Shown: positions 1 through 7,418 of the stretch, one piece after another
Layout: each line of letters begins with the position of its first letter
Numbering within the stretch: the stretch's first letter is position 1
Position numbers and translations under genes: made by a program
Notes under the pieces: model-generated
What the model saw: the letters and a program-made list of their open reading frames with translations, nothing else
Told to the model about the DNA's origin: nothing
The model's database searches: none
From: Sanchytrium tribonematis
Lineage: Eukaryota; Sanchytriomycota; Sanchytriomycetes; Sanchytriales; Sanchytriaceae
Direction: 5' to 3'
Length of the DNA: 19,280 bases
Assembly: GCA_018985235.1 (NCBI GenBank)
Contig: JADGIG010000104.1
Coordinates: 1-19,280, forward strand

Positions 1-574
1 ATAATTGGAAACCTTTTTCATAAGTAAGCATCTTTTGTCCCTCAATTTTTGGATTATTTCCAAAAACACGGTATAAAAATGCAAGAATTTTTTGCACTAA
101 TTGCTGGTGGTGTTGCAAAGATTGCTGCGTATTGAATATCATGTTATACAATTCTTGTTGTTGAGTACTTAGTGATTGGATTTGCTGTTGCATTGAAGTC
201 TGATGATATTGAATTGTGCCAATTTGAGATGTTGTTGATGATTTAGTTTGATTTCGGCTGATCATAGACATTAAATCAGGTTGATCGCGTTTAAAATATT
301 CATGAGTGAATTCCCATTCTTCCCCGATAACGTGCTGAACCTTATGAAAGCCATACATATTAAGCTGCCTAATAAAAGATGCAAAGTTATTGTGTTTGAA
401 ATATTGGGGAAGTGTTTGCATCGTAAAATGTTCCCGATCCAGTATTTTAAAGCTTGAACCATCAGGAGACCAGTCAATTGAATTTCCAGGCGTTTCTAGC
501 ATTGACAAAAGTTTCTTTAAAAATGCAGGAACATTATTCGGCATAGTTGTGTTTGATGACTCCGAGTGCTTCAT
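1..574 (-). CDS. HSF1: Heat shock transcription factor, N-terminal part (3' end outside window)
   Basis: This is a sequence-specific activator of heat shock genes that binds nGAAn repeats as a trimer in the nucleus. Translating the minus strand gives 191 codons that run off the left edge. The HSF DNA-binding domain spans about residues 15-100 and includes the recognition-helix signature SFIRQLNMYGFHKV at 66-79. A glutamine-rich amphipathic stretch at about 115-170 fits the HR-A/B trimerisation coiled coil. Two in-frame ATGs are possible, at 574 (MKHSESSNTT...) and at 544 (MPNNVPAFLKK...). The first is used here because nothing separates them. The regulatory C-terminus is not visible. A perfect heat shock element about 100 bases upstream suggests autoregulation. 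Family assignment is near certain; the symbol is by analogy. Confidence 0.95.
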   Translation of the reverse strand, partial: MKHSESSNTTMPNNVPAFLKKLLSMLETPGNSIDWSPDGSSFKILDREHFTMQTLPQYFKHNNFASFIRQLNMYGFHKVQHVIGEEWEFTHEYFKRDQPDLMSMISRNQTKSSTTSQIGTIQYHQTSMQQQIQSLSTQQQELYNMIFNTQQSLQHHQQLVQKILAFLYRVFGNNPKIEGQKMLTYEKGFQL

Positions 575-1047
575 TGTGATACGAGTTGAAATCAAATAAA
601 ATCGAAGGTAAACTTTAAGTATTGAAAACTGAAAGCAGAATCTTCTAGCAGATGATCGAATTCGTTGTCGAACATTCTGGAATAATGATCTGATTGGATC
701 CCGCATGAACGAGATTCGCATTTACACTGTACCAAAATTGCATGGATTTAATGAAGACAACAATGTTTATTTATTGAACCATATTCATTGTAGAATTGGA
801 TTTTATTGTCGGTTATGTATATTATTAGCGTAACTACTCAGCTGGAAATATAGAAAATTGCATCTCACGCAATATTTTTTCATAAGAAGTTCTATTCTCT
901 TTTTGTCATTCACTTGCTCTTCACAAATGAACATTTCTCAAAGAATTAACCTTATTTTTCGACAAAAATTATTCTTCGCTCCCAAATGTAGTAACATAGT
1001 ACTATTTATAATAAATCAACATTTCTCAGATTGATCACACAAATTTG
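575..1047. other. Divergent intergenic region between HSF and secreted-protein gene
   Basis: This is 473 bases of AT-rich DNA between two divergent starts. It holds the heat shock element at 670-682. The only other structure I see is a 42-codon plus-strand reading frame at 705-833 (MNEIRIYTVPKLHGF...). It has no recognisable homology and no upstream exon, so I do not call it a gene. No tRNA or repeat was recognised. Confidence 0.5.
670..682. promoter_or_regulatory. Heat shock element (three perfect units)
   Basis: The sequence GAACATTCTGGAA is GAA-nn-TTC-nn-GAA, three alternating nGAAn units with exact five-base spacing, which is the canonical HSF binding site. It sits 96 bases upstream of the HSF start at 574 and about 365 bases upstream of the divergent secreted-protein gene at 1048. 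A fourth unit to the left (665-667, TTG) is imperfect. The match is seen directly; function is inferred. Confidence 0.75.
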
Positions 1048-1878
1048 ATGTTTGATTCCGGATCTGTAATTGTAATTATTATGTTATTGCAAATTTTGTC
1101 GAGAATACAATTTTCTTGTGCCATAGAATCCCTTGAAAATAAGATGCCCCTCTTTGGTTGTTTTCCGAAAACATTGACAGTTGCACAATGCCTCAGAAAG
1201 GGAGTAGATGCCTTTGCACTGTGTGATATTAACAAGGACTTAGTTCTAGATGTCAATGACATTAAATATTTTCCTTTAAAGCAACAACGTGTAGGACGAT
1301 ATTCTCACAATACATCACAAAACGTAGAAAGTGGAGACTCATGTAATTATAATTTATGGTTTGGGAATGTGTTTCCCAGTGCTTCCCGAATTAAAATTTA
1401 TTTACCGGTTACTTTGTTTGAGAATGGTAATGAATTTACAATTTTTGCAAATAATCAGATTTACCAACAAGGTTGCGTCGCTTTAGATTTCAAGGTGAAG
1501 AGCATTCGTTTTCGCACCTCAGATTGTGAAATACTCGAATCATATAAAGTTAAGAAACAATTGGGAAATATAATTCACGAGATAGAACCGAAATTTAATA
1601 ATCGACACTTACAACAGCAAGTAATATTACACTCTGGAAAAATAGATTTCTCTAATCTTAGATATTCATACATATCTAAAATTGAGGGTAACCATCCAAG
1701 AGGTCTATTGGCCAAGCCTGGTAAAATGGATTGGAAATTCAATCAAATGTCAATATTAAAAAATTCCAAATCATTATCAAACAGATATCTTTTGCGAGGA
1801 GCAGAAATTGAAAGCGAGTATGTAAATACGTTGGATGCAGAGTCTGTCACGAGTGGTTGTGAGGTTCAGATTGAATAA
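1048..1878 (+). CDS. Unrecognised secreted protein with one EF-hand-like calcium loop
   Basis: I do not recognise the family. The 276-residue protein begins at the first ATG of the frame. Its hydrophobic N-terminus (VIVIIMLLQIL, about residues 8-18) followed by SCA (23-25) resembles a cleaved signal peptide, so it is probably secreted or lumenal. Residues 60-71 (DINKDLVLDVND) match the EF-hand/dockerin calcium loop, with acidic or amide ligands at loop positions 1, 3, 5, 9 and 12. The usual glycine at position 6 is Leu, and no second loop is evident. Eight cysteines are scattered through the chain, which fits disulfides in the secretory pathway. The basic C-terminal third has no obvious domain. 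It is divergent from the HSF gene and sits upstream of eS26. Confidence 0.75.
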   Translation: MFDSGSVIVIIMLLQILSRIQFSCAIESLENKMPLFGCFPKTLTVAQCLRKGVDAFALCDINKDLVLDVNDIKYFPLKQQRVGRYSHNTSQNVESGDSCNYNLWFGNVFPSASRIKIYLPVTLFENGNEFTIFANNQIYQQGCVALDFKVKSIRFRTSDCEILESYKVKKQLGNIIHEIEPKFNNRHLQQQVILHSGKIDFSNLRYSYISKIEGNHPRGLLAKPGKMDWKFNQMSILKNSKSLSNRYLLRGAEIESEYVNTLDAESVTSGCEVQIE

Positions 1879-1957
1879 GTGGCAAATTTACTGCAAGATC
1901 TCAGAACTAAATATTTTCAACAAACTTGGCAGCAAATTGATTGATGAGTGAATCTTT

Positions 1958-1967
1958 AATAAATAAA
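1958..1967 (+). terminator. Overlapping AATAAA polyadenylation signals
   Basis: Two overlapping AATAAA hexamers lie about 80 bases after the stop of the secreted-protein gene and about 90 bases before the eS26 start. The spacing suits a 3' end for the upstream transcript. AATAAA is common by chance in AT-rich DNA, so this is tentative. Confidence 0.35.
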
Positions 1968-2055
1968 TGGTTAAATTGTTTGTGAAACTGATTTCCGAGA
2001 GGAGAAATTTGCACGTGAATTTAACCAGTCTTTGCGCCAAATAATCAACTACAGA

Positions 2056-2400
2056 ATGACAAAGAAGCGAAGAAATAATGGAAGATCCAAGAAAGGTAGA
2101 GGACATACTATGCCTATTAGATGTGACAATTGCTACAGATGTTGTCCGAAAGACAAGGCAATCAAGAGATTTGTTGTAAGATCAATGGTTGAAACAGCTG
2201 CTATTAAAGATTTGAGCGAAGCTAGTGTTTATGAGGAATACGCATTGCCAAAATTATACTTAAAAATGCAATATTGCGTTGCTTGTGCTATCCACGGTAA
2301 ATTAGTGAGAGTTAGAAGTGCAACTGGTAGACGTGTTAGAACTCCACCAAAGCGATATCGATATGAAAAGAAAGAGAACAAGCCTACTGAAGCCAAATAA
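2056..2400 (+). CDS. RPS26: Small ribosomal subunit protein eS26
   Basis: This is a structural protein of the 40S subunit near the mRNA exit channel. The 114-residue product starts [17 protein letters not shown], the hallmark N-terminus of the family, and continues with the conserved [26 protein letters not shown] and CAIH segments. The four zinc ligands are present at C23, C26, C74 and C77. The reading frame is open for eight codons before the ATG, but homology begins exactly at the methionine. Length equals the family norm. No intron is needed, which is notable because eS26 genes are often interrupted near the start. The stop is 132 bases before the first ATG of the CLC gene. Confidence 0.98.
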   Translation: MTKKRRNNGRSKKGRGHTMPIRCDNCYRCCPKDKAIKRFVVRSMVETAAIKDLSEASVYEEYALPKLYLKMQYCVACAIHGKLVRVRSATGRRVRTPPKRYRYEKKENKPTEAK

Positions 2401-2430
2401 ATAGTCTTAAAAACACCTCTCCCATTTTAA

Positions 2431-2532
2431 ATTACACTCCTTGAAATTTTATCGGTAGCTGTCTCTTCTATAACTTTAGCGTTTATTGCTTATGCCATAG
2501 ATATATGTAGCGAATATTTAAACGACTTAAGG
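2431..2532 (+). other. Upstream in-frame CLC coding sequence without a start codon
   Basis: The frame between the stop at 2428-2430 and the ATG at 2533 encodes ITLLEILSVAVSS... followed by IAYAIDICSEYLNDLR, aligning without gaps to the first transmembrane helix of Gef1-type CLC proteins. There is no ATG in it, and eS26 ends just upstream at 2400. A 19-base GT...TTAG string at 2461-2479 resembles the confirmed introns, but removing it leads into a frame stopped at 2442 with no ATG. A missing exon, a sequence error, non-AUG initiation or a degrading 5' end would each explain it. Confidence 0.6.
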
Positions 2533-4203
2533 ATGGGATATTGCTTAATATGGTATCTTAATAAGAGGCAGTGTGCTTCTGATTTTGTAAGTGGCAATTT
2601 TTTTCAATATTTATTTTATAGCGTACTGTTCGCAATGGTTGCAGGGATACTCACCAAGTTGGCACCTGAAGCTAGTGGAAGCGGTATAGCAGAAATCAAA
2701 GTTATTTTAAGCCATGCTAGATTAAAAAATGTGCTAAGCCTTAAAACATTGTTTATCAAAGCTTTTGCTCTTACCTGTTCAGTAGGAAGTGGCTTGATGC
2801 TGGGTAAAGAAGGTCCATTGGTTCATATATCTGTAGCATTACAATCTCTATTTTTAAAAAAGATTGATATTCCCACATTATCTGCAGCAGCTTCGGCTGG
2901 TGTAAGTTGTGCATTTGGAACGCCCATTGGTGGTGTTTTGTTCTCATTCGAAGAAGTCAGCTATAATTTTGATCCAGAGATAATGTGGAAGTGCACCATA
3001 TCCGCTCTTATTTCTTTGGTGACGCTACAATTATTAAATCCTTATGGAACTGGCAAGTCTGTAATATTCAAGGTTGACTATGTTAATAGCTATAATGTTT
3101 ATGAAATATGTTTATATATTTTAATCGGAATATTAGGGGGTTTGTTTGGCAAATATTTTATTAAATTTAATTTGAAATTGGCTCCATTCAGAAAGCCTTT
3201 GGTTGATCATGTAGTCTGGCTTAGTCTATTGACTAGTATTCTGAGTTGGCCAATGGAATTGACCTATATTAACAACTCTGAACTTATTCAACAATTATTC
3301 CAACCATGTCACAAAGAACTAGAACTTTGTCAAGATGATCTTTTGTTTCAAAATATGCTTGCACTTTTTACTTCTGCCGTCATCAAATTCGTTCTTATGG
3401 TGGTCACATTCGGTACATTTTGTCCAGCTGGTATTTTCATACCTTCCATGACAATCGGAGCCATCTGTGGGAGATTAGTAGGACTTATTACAAGTCATTT
3501 TTTTGAAGTCAATCCTGGTCTTTATGCTTTAATAGGTGCTGCGGCATTTTTGAGCGGTACTACCAGAATGACTCTGTCACTGGTAGTGATTATGTATGAG
3601 TTAACCAATACGCCGTATTTTGCAGTACCAGTTATGATAACCATACTTTGTAGCAAATATATTGCTGGTTCGTATTCTCCGGGTATTTACGACGTACTGA
3701 TTAAGTATAAAAAGTATCTTTACCTGCCTATTTTAGAGAATATTGATGACAAATCTTCCCTTATGAAATCCGCGACGGAATCTGTCAGCAAAATTATGCA
3801 TCCAGTCGAGAAAATGACCCGTATTCACGAGAATATGAAAATGAGTGATATTTTGCAGATGGAAGAATCTGATTATTTTGTGGTGCGAGATTCTCTACTT
3901 TTAGGATATTTGGACAAATCTTCGTTTATTCAACTTATTTCTGAACACAAACACATACGCCAAGCCAGGGTTGTTTGCAAAGGTCAAATCACACAGCATC
4001 AACATGGAGTTCCCTTGATTGGTGCGGAATTAGACATATCTCAGTATTTGCAGCAAGTATTTAGTTTTAATGAAAACACTCCAATATCTGCTTGTTGTCA
4101 TATATTTCAAAAGATGGATTTAGAGATAGCAAGCATATGCAAGAGCGGACAATTAATGGGTCAGATCAATAAGGAAATATTGGTTAATTATTTTCAGAAT
4201 TGA
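2533..4203 (+). CDS. CLC-family chloride/proton exchanger (5' end unresolved)
   Basis: This is an intracellular-type CLC antiporter like yeast Gef1 or animal CLC-3/5, which balances charge in acidified compartments. From the first ATG (556 residues), the anion-site motif GSGIAE is at 49-54, GKEGP with gating glutamate E93 at 91-95, and the FEEVSYNF segment puts the proton-pathway glutamate at E141, so it should be an exchanger and not a channel. GTFCPAGIFIPS follows later, then a C-terminal region where two CBS domains are expected. The usual GSGIPE has Ala for Pro. Homology clearly starts before this ATG: the frame is open from 2431 and reads IAYAIDICSEYLNDLR into MGYC, matching helix B of the family, but no in-frame ATG precedes it. 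The true start, and roughly the first 60-80 residues expected, are missing. Confidence 0.9.
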   Translation: MGYCLIWYLNKRQCASDFVSGNFFQYLFYSVLFAMVAGILTKLAPEASGSGIAEIKVILSHARLKNVLSLKTLFIKAFALTCSVGSGLMLGKEGPLVHISVALQSLFLKKIDIPTLSAAASAGVSCAFGTPIGGVLFSFEEVSYNFDPEIMWKCTISALISLVTLQLLNPYGTGKSVIFKVDYVNSYNVYEICLYILIGILGGLFGKYFIKFNLKLAPFRKPLVDHVVWLSLLTSILSWPMELTYINNSELIQQLFQPCHKELELCQDDLLFQNMLALFTSAVIKFVLMVVTFGTFCPAGIFIPSMTIGAICGRLVGLITSHFFEVNPGLYALIGAAAFLSGTTRMTLSLVVIMYELTNTPYFAVPVMITILCSKYIAGSYSPGIYDVLIKYKKYLYLPILENIDDKSSLMKSATESVSKIMHPVEKMTRIHENMKMSDILQMEESDYFVVRDSLLLGYLDKSSFIQLISEHKHIRQARVVCKGQITQHQHGVPLIGAELDISQYLQQVFSFNENTPISACCHIFQKMDLEIASICKSGQLMGQINKEILVNYFQN

Positions 4204-4546
4204 TGTTTGCGTCGACATGACGATTTAATCTGATTTGTCGACATAGTGTTGCTCATTTTCATTTGAATTTTAGTATTTTCTATTTTTCAATCGGGTCCTT
4301 ACCGCCTCGTTAAGATGGATTTTATTGACTTGAAAGATCAAGAATGTAATAATTTCGACCGATAATCATTACGCTGGAATTGTGAATGCGATTCATAATT
4401 ATAATATCTTGTCTTCGTGTTTGTGATTCTATGATACTATATTAATAAAATATTTTGTCGCATATATTGAGATCTAAAACAATACGCCAATTACGGAGAA
4501 TTTAAACTTTTTTGTAGACGTTTTTAAATTTGAAACAGTTTTTGAA
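4204..4546. other. Intergenic region between CLC and fimbrin
   Basis: This 343-base region has no supportable gene. It contains two copies of GTCGACAT (4211-4218 and 4237-4244), each with a GTCGAC palindrome, 26 bases apart. An AATAAA lies at 4444-4449, and a T/A-rich leader precedes the fimbrin ATG. It presumably holds the CLC 3' end and the fimbrin promoter. Confidence 0.4.
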
Positions 4547-6326
4547 ATGCCCGCTGATCCTCAAAAATTAAAAGAAAAGTACCCAGACTTGCAAGTCGAT
4601 CAATTGCTAGAAAAGTTCTACGCTTTGGACACCAAAAAGTCTGGCTCGTTGATTCAAAATGACGCCATCAAGCTCGTTCAATCTCTCCCAGAGAAATACG
4701 GATTTGACCAAATTAATTCGACCTACAAACAACATGTTACTGGTGGTATGGAAATTGACGAGTTTATCGAAGTCGTTGCTGCTCTTAAACAGCAAGGTGT
4801 TCAAAAAAATGCTGCTGCCGATCCTGAAACCACCGCGCTGGTGGAATACTTCAATCACTTATTACAAGGTGATTCTGAATTAAGCTTGCCTTACCAGTCG
4901 GAATCCAATCAAATTTTTGATGAAGTGAAGAACGGAATACTTTTGGCTAAAATGGCAAACAAAATTCAACCAAACAGCATTGACATTTCAAAGTTGACAA
5001 AAGAGCCAATGACTGCTTTTCAAAGAACTGCAAACCAAAATGCAGTTGTTGCTGGTTTAAAGCCTTTAATTAGTGCAAATGTAGGTGCATCCGATATCGA
5101 ATCCGGAAACTCAAAAGTATTGATTGGAGTCTTGAGTGCTCTTTACAAATTAGATTTGAGCAACAAAGTTAATATCAAAAAGACTCCAGAGCTATCCAGA
5201 CTTGCAAAAGATGCGAAGGAAGATGTCAGCAAGTTGAAAATTGAAGAAGTTTTGGTAAGATGGATCAACTATCATACTGAAAGATCAAATGTTGGAAGAT
5301 TTTGCGCAAATTTGAATGACTTAAAAGACGGTGAATTTTTAAGTATTTTGTTTGTAAGATTAGCCCTGTTGAGCAACATTCAATTGGGACCACATCCAAT
5401 GAAAGAAAATAACCCAACAAAACGTGCTGCTATTTTGGTGGACTACGCAGCAAAGTTAGGAGTAACTCAATTTACTACTCCAACTATAGTTGACCAACCC
5501 CAAAAAGTTTTGGTAGCATTTTTGAGCACCTTATTCAGTGTTCATCACTGCATTTTGTCTTTAAGCGAAAACGAGTTTTGCACAACCAACCAAAAATTGT
5601 TTCAAGAAAGTGACAGAACTGTCAACGGATTCTTAGTTTGGATTAATTCTTTGATCAACAATGGTGCTAATCAAGCTAATGCTCAAATGATTTTGTCTTT
5701 TGAAGAATTGACTGATGGACAAATCTTAGCTCGAGTGATCGATCGAGTATCTCCAGGAACTGTTGAATGGAAGAGAGTAAATAAAAATACGACTAGCAGA
5801 ATTAAAAAATTAGAAAACTGCAATTATGTTGTAGATATTAGCAAGAAAATTGGTGTTGTCAGCAATTTGGGCGGAAATGATTTGGCAGATGGAAACAAAC
5901 CTTTATTATTGGCATATTTGACCAAATTGCAACAATTGAACATGGAAAACTTTTCAAAGTCTGTAAAGTCAGAAGCTGAATTAATTGCATGGGCAAATCA
6001 ATTTGCAAAATTAGGAGGCAGCAAAGAAGTTTTGGCTACATTCAAAGACTCATTTTTGAATACGAGCAGATTTTATCTTGCTATCTTGGCTGGTTTAAAT
6101 AAGAGATATGTAAACTGGAGTTTGGTTCAAGAAGGATTTGGAGATGACCAAAAGAAGGACAATGCTAAATATGCTATTACTGTTGCTGTTCAATTAGGTA
6201 TTGCCACATTTGTAGGTGTTGAAGATTTAACAGAGACTAAATCTAAACAAGTAATATTAATTGATGTAGATTCAGCCTTGGATTGCTGCTATGATGAATG
6301 TTCAAAGTGGATATGGAAAATATTGA
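4547..6326 (+). CDS. SAC6: Fimbrin/plastin, actin-bundling protein (one 19-nt intron)
   Basis: Fimbrin crosslinks actin filaments through two tandem pairs of calponin-homology domains. The spliced product is 586 residues, close to fungal fimbrins. An N-terminal EF-hand region covers about residues 15-85; its first loop (DTKKSGSLIQND) is degenerate and the second has no calcium loop, so calcium regulation is doubtful. CH1 begins at about 97 (ALVEYFNHLL, then QIFDEVKNGILLAKMANKI), CH2 near 230, CH3 near 355 and CH4 near 470. The unspliced frame runs to 6352 with a foreign tail. Removing 6251-6269 instead gives ...KSKQ joined to IQPWIAAMMNVQSGYGKY and a TGA at 6324-6326. This restores the expected helix at the end of CH4 (compare the FIASLMA-type ends of the family) and removes the overlap with the convergent gene at 6344. 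Confidence 0.95.
6251..6269 (+). other. 19-nucleotide spliceosomal intron in fimbrin (phase 0)
   Basis: The intron GTAATATTAATTGATGTAG lies after codon 568. It is required for the last CH4 helix to be read in frame, and retention would replace the C-terminus. There is GT at the 5' end and TAG at the 3' end, with no room for a conventional branch-point spacing. Confidence 0.88.
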
Positions 6327-6343
6327 ATAAATTCATGAGTCGT

Positions 6344-6988
6344 TCAAAATAGTCCTGGAACTAAATAATATTTGCTTTCTTTCGAAAGTTGCAACATACT
6401 GATTGTCAAATTTGAGAAAACCCATAAAAACATTAAAAATGTTGTAGTATTACAATGAAATAAAAAGAGACCAAAGTACATGTAAATTTCAAACGCGTAG
6501 TGCGGGCAATAAAATGTTTTGAAGAAAAATCCTAGTTTTTTGTGCGAGTTTGATTTTTTCTTTGCTAAAATGAGCTGAATATGACAAATACTTTGCAATA
6601 ACATAAAGAAAACAAAAATAAAAGCACCAATTGAATAAGATTTTGATTTTTCCGTAGAAAGTGAGCAAATAGCGAGATAATAGTGTACAAAACCTATTAT
6701 ATAATGACCAATAAACATGCTAGTGGAATAAAGCATAAAATAGTTTTCAATTAACCGCCTGGTTACATGAACTAGGAACAAAATATTTAATGCATTGTAA
6801 TCAAATCTGTAAAACATGTACAATACAGTTGCAAAATAAAAATGCAAGAAATAAGATTTGGGTACATGAAATTGATTTGGTTGCTTAAGTACTTTTCCGT
6901 GTTGTATGAATAGGCTTAAATCTAACCAATAAGCCAACCAACAACAAACAGTCATAATTGCGAATGAAAAACCTTCAAAATTGATCAT
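6344..6988 (-). CDS. SRD5A3: Polyprenol reductase-like protein (steroid 5-alpha-reductase family)
   Basis: Members of this ER-membrane subfamily (human SRD5A3, yeast Dfg10) act in dolichol synthesis for N-glycosylation. The ATG at 6988 gives 214 residues; the frame upstream has no other ATG before a stop. Family landmarks are HVPKSYFLHFY at 41-51, HVTRRLIEN at 74-82, and CPHYAFEIYMYFGL at 161-174. Five or six hydrophobic segments are visible. It is shorter than yeast Dfg10 (about 250) and human SRD5A3 (about 320). The C-terminal segment before the final VPGLF lacks several residues usually containing the conserved His-x-Trp/Phe-Tyr. Its stop lies 17 bases from the fimbrin stop on the other strand. 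Subfamily assignment is fairly secure; activity is inferred. Confidence 0.82.
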   Translation of the reverse strand: MINFEGFSFAIMTVCCWLAYWLDLSLFIQHGKVLKQPNQFHVPKSYFLHFYFATVLYMFYRFDYNALNILFLVHVTRRLIENYFMLYSTSMFIGHYIIGFVHYYLAICSLSTEKSKSYSIGAFIFVFFMLLQSICHIQLILAKKKSNSHKKLGFFFKTFYCPHYAFEIYMYFGLFLFHCNTTTFLMFLWVFSNLTISMLQLSKESKYYLVPGLF

Positions 6989-7418
6989 CAGAGGGGGTAA
7001 TTTTGTTTTCCACGAAGCCAAATTTTTTTAAATTTATAATGCATGACATGACAAGGATTAAAGAATATATCAAAATTGCAAAATGAATCAGATTTTGTGC
7101 TTCAATATCCTTGCGGGATTACAAAAAATTACAGCAATTTGCTAATAATGCTCGAGGGGTTTAAGGCTGAACACTTAACATAAATTTAAATATATATTAT
7201 ATGATATTATTAAGCCATAGAGTTAATCTATTTATTTTTTTAATTCGTTAAATAAAAATATTGGGGTATCGTTTGTCGCCAAGGAAGATGCAGCTAAGCA
7301 TTAATATGTCTTCCAAATCATCAGTAGTGCTTTCAGTTCGATGTTCCGCATTCATTTTAGAGTGTTTTCAATCTAATTTCACTATTTCGTTTATAGCCAA
7401 TTTTTTCTCCTTTGTTTT
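6989..7418. other. Divergent intergenic region upstream of myosin V
   Basis: These 430 bases separate the divergent polyprenol reductase and myosin starts. The middle is very AT-rich (7180-7260). A more GC-rich island at about 7262-7355 contains a 35-codon minus-strand reading frame described separately. No tRNA, repeat or clear core promoter was recognised. Confidence 0.4.
7248..7355 (-). CDS. Possible 35-residue microprotein
   Basis: An ATG-to-TAA frame of 35 codons reads MNAEHRTESTTDDLEDILML and then SCIFLGDKRYPNIFI. It has an acidic helix-like first half, no membrane segment and no recognisable family. It occupies the only less AT-rich stretch of an otherwise empty spacer. No GT donor occurs near its end that would extend it by a 19-base intron. 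A frame of this length can arise by chance, so it is a candidate only. Confidence 0.25.
   Translation of the reverse strand: MNAEHRTESTTDDLEDILMLSCIFLGDKRYPNIFI

Noticed and set aside
705-833. 42-codon plus-strand frame in the HSF upstream region
   Set aside because: Short, no recognisable family, no neighbouring exon joined by a 19-base intron (the nearest GT...TTAG strings are 17 or 21 bases).
1879-1897. A 19-base GT...AAG string directly after the stop of the secreted-protein gene
   Set aside because: It lies after the TAA, so splicing would not change the protein, and the AAG acceptor differs from the confirmed TAG acceptors.
4211-4244. Two GTCGACAT copies, 26 bases apart, downstream of CLC
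   Set aside because: Eight-base repeats with a palindromic core could be a binding site, but two copies alone are weak evidence.
4520-4538. A 19-base GT...CAG string just before the fimbrin ATG, a possible 5' UTR intron
   Set aside because: Its length matches, but it ends in CAG where the confirmed introns end in TAG, and no coding continuity can test it. Such strings occur by chance.
7330-7350. GTTCGAT...CC string resembling a tRNA B box
   Set aside because: No matching A box or acceptor stem pairing at tRNA spacing.
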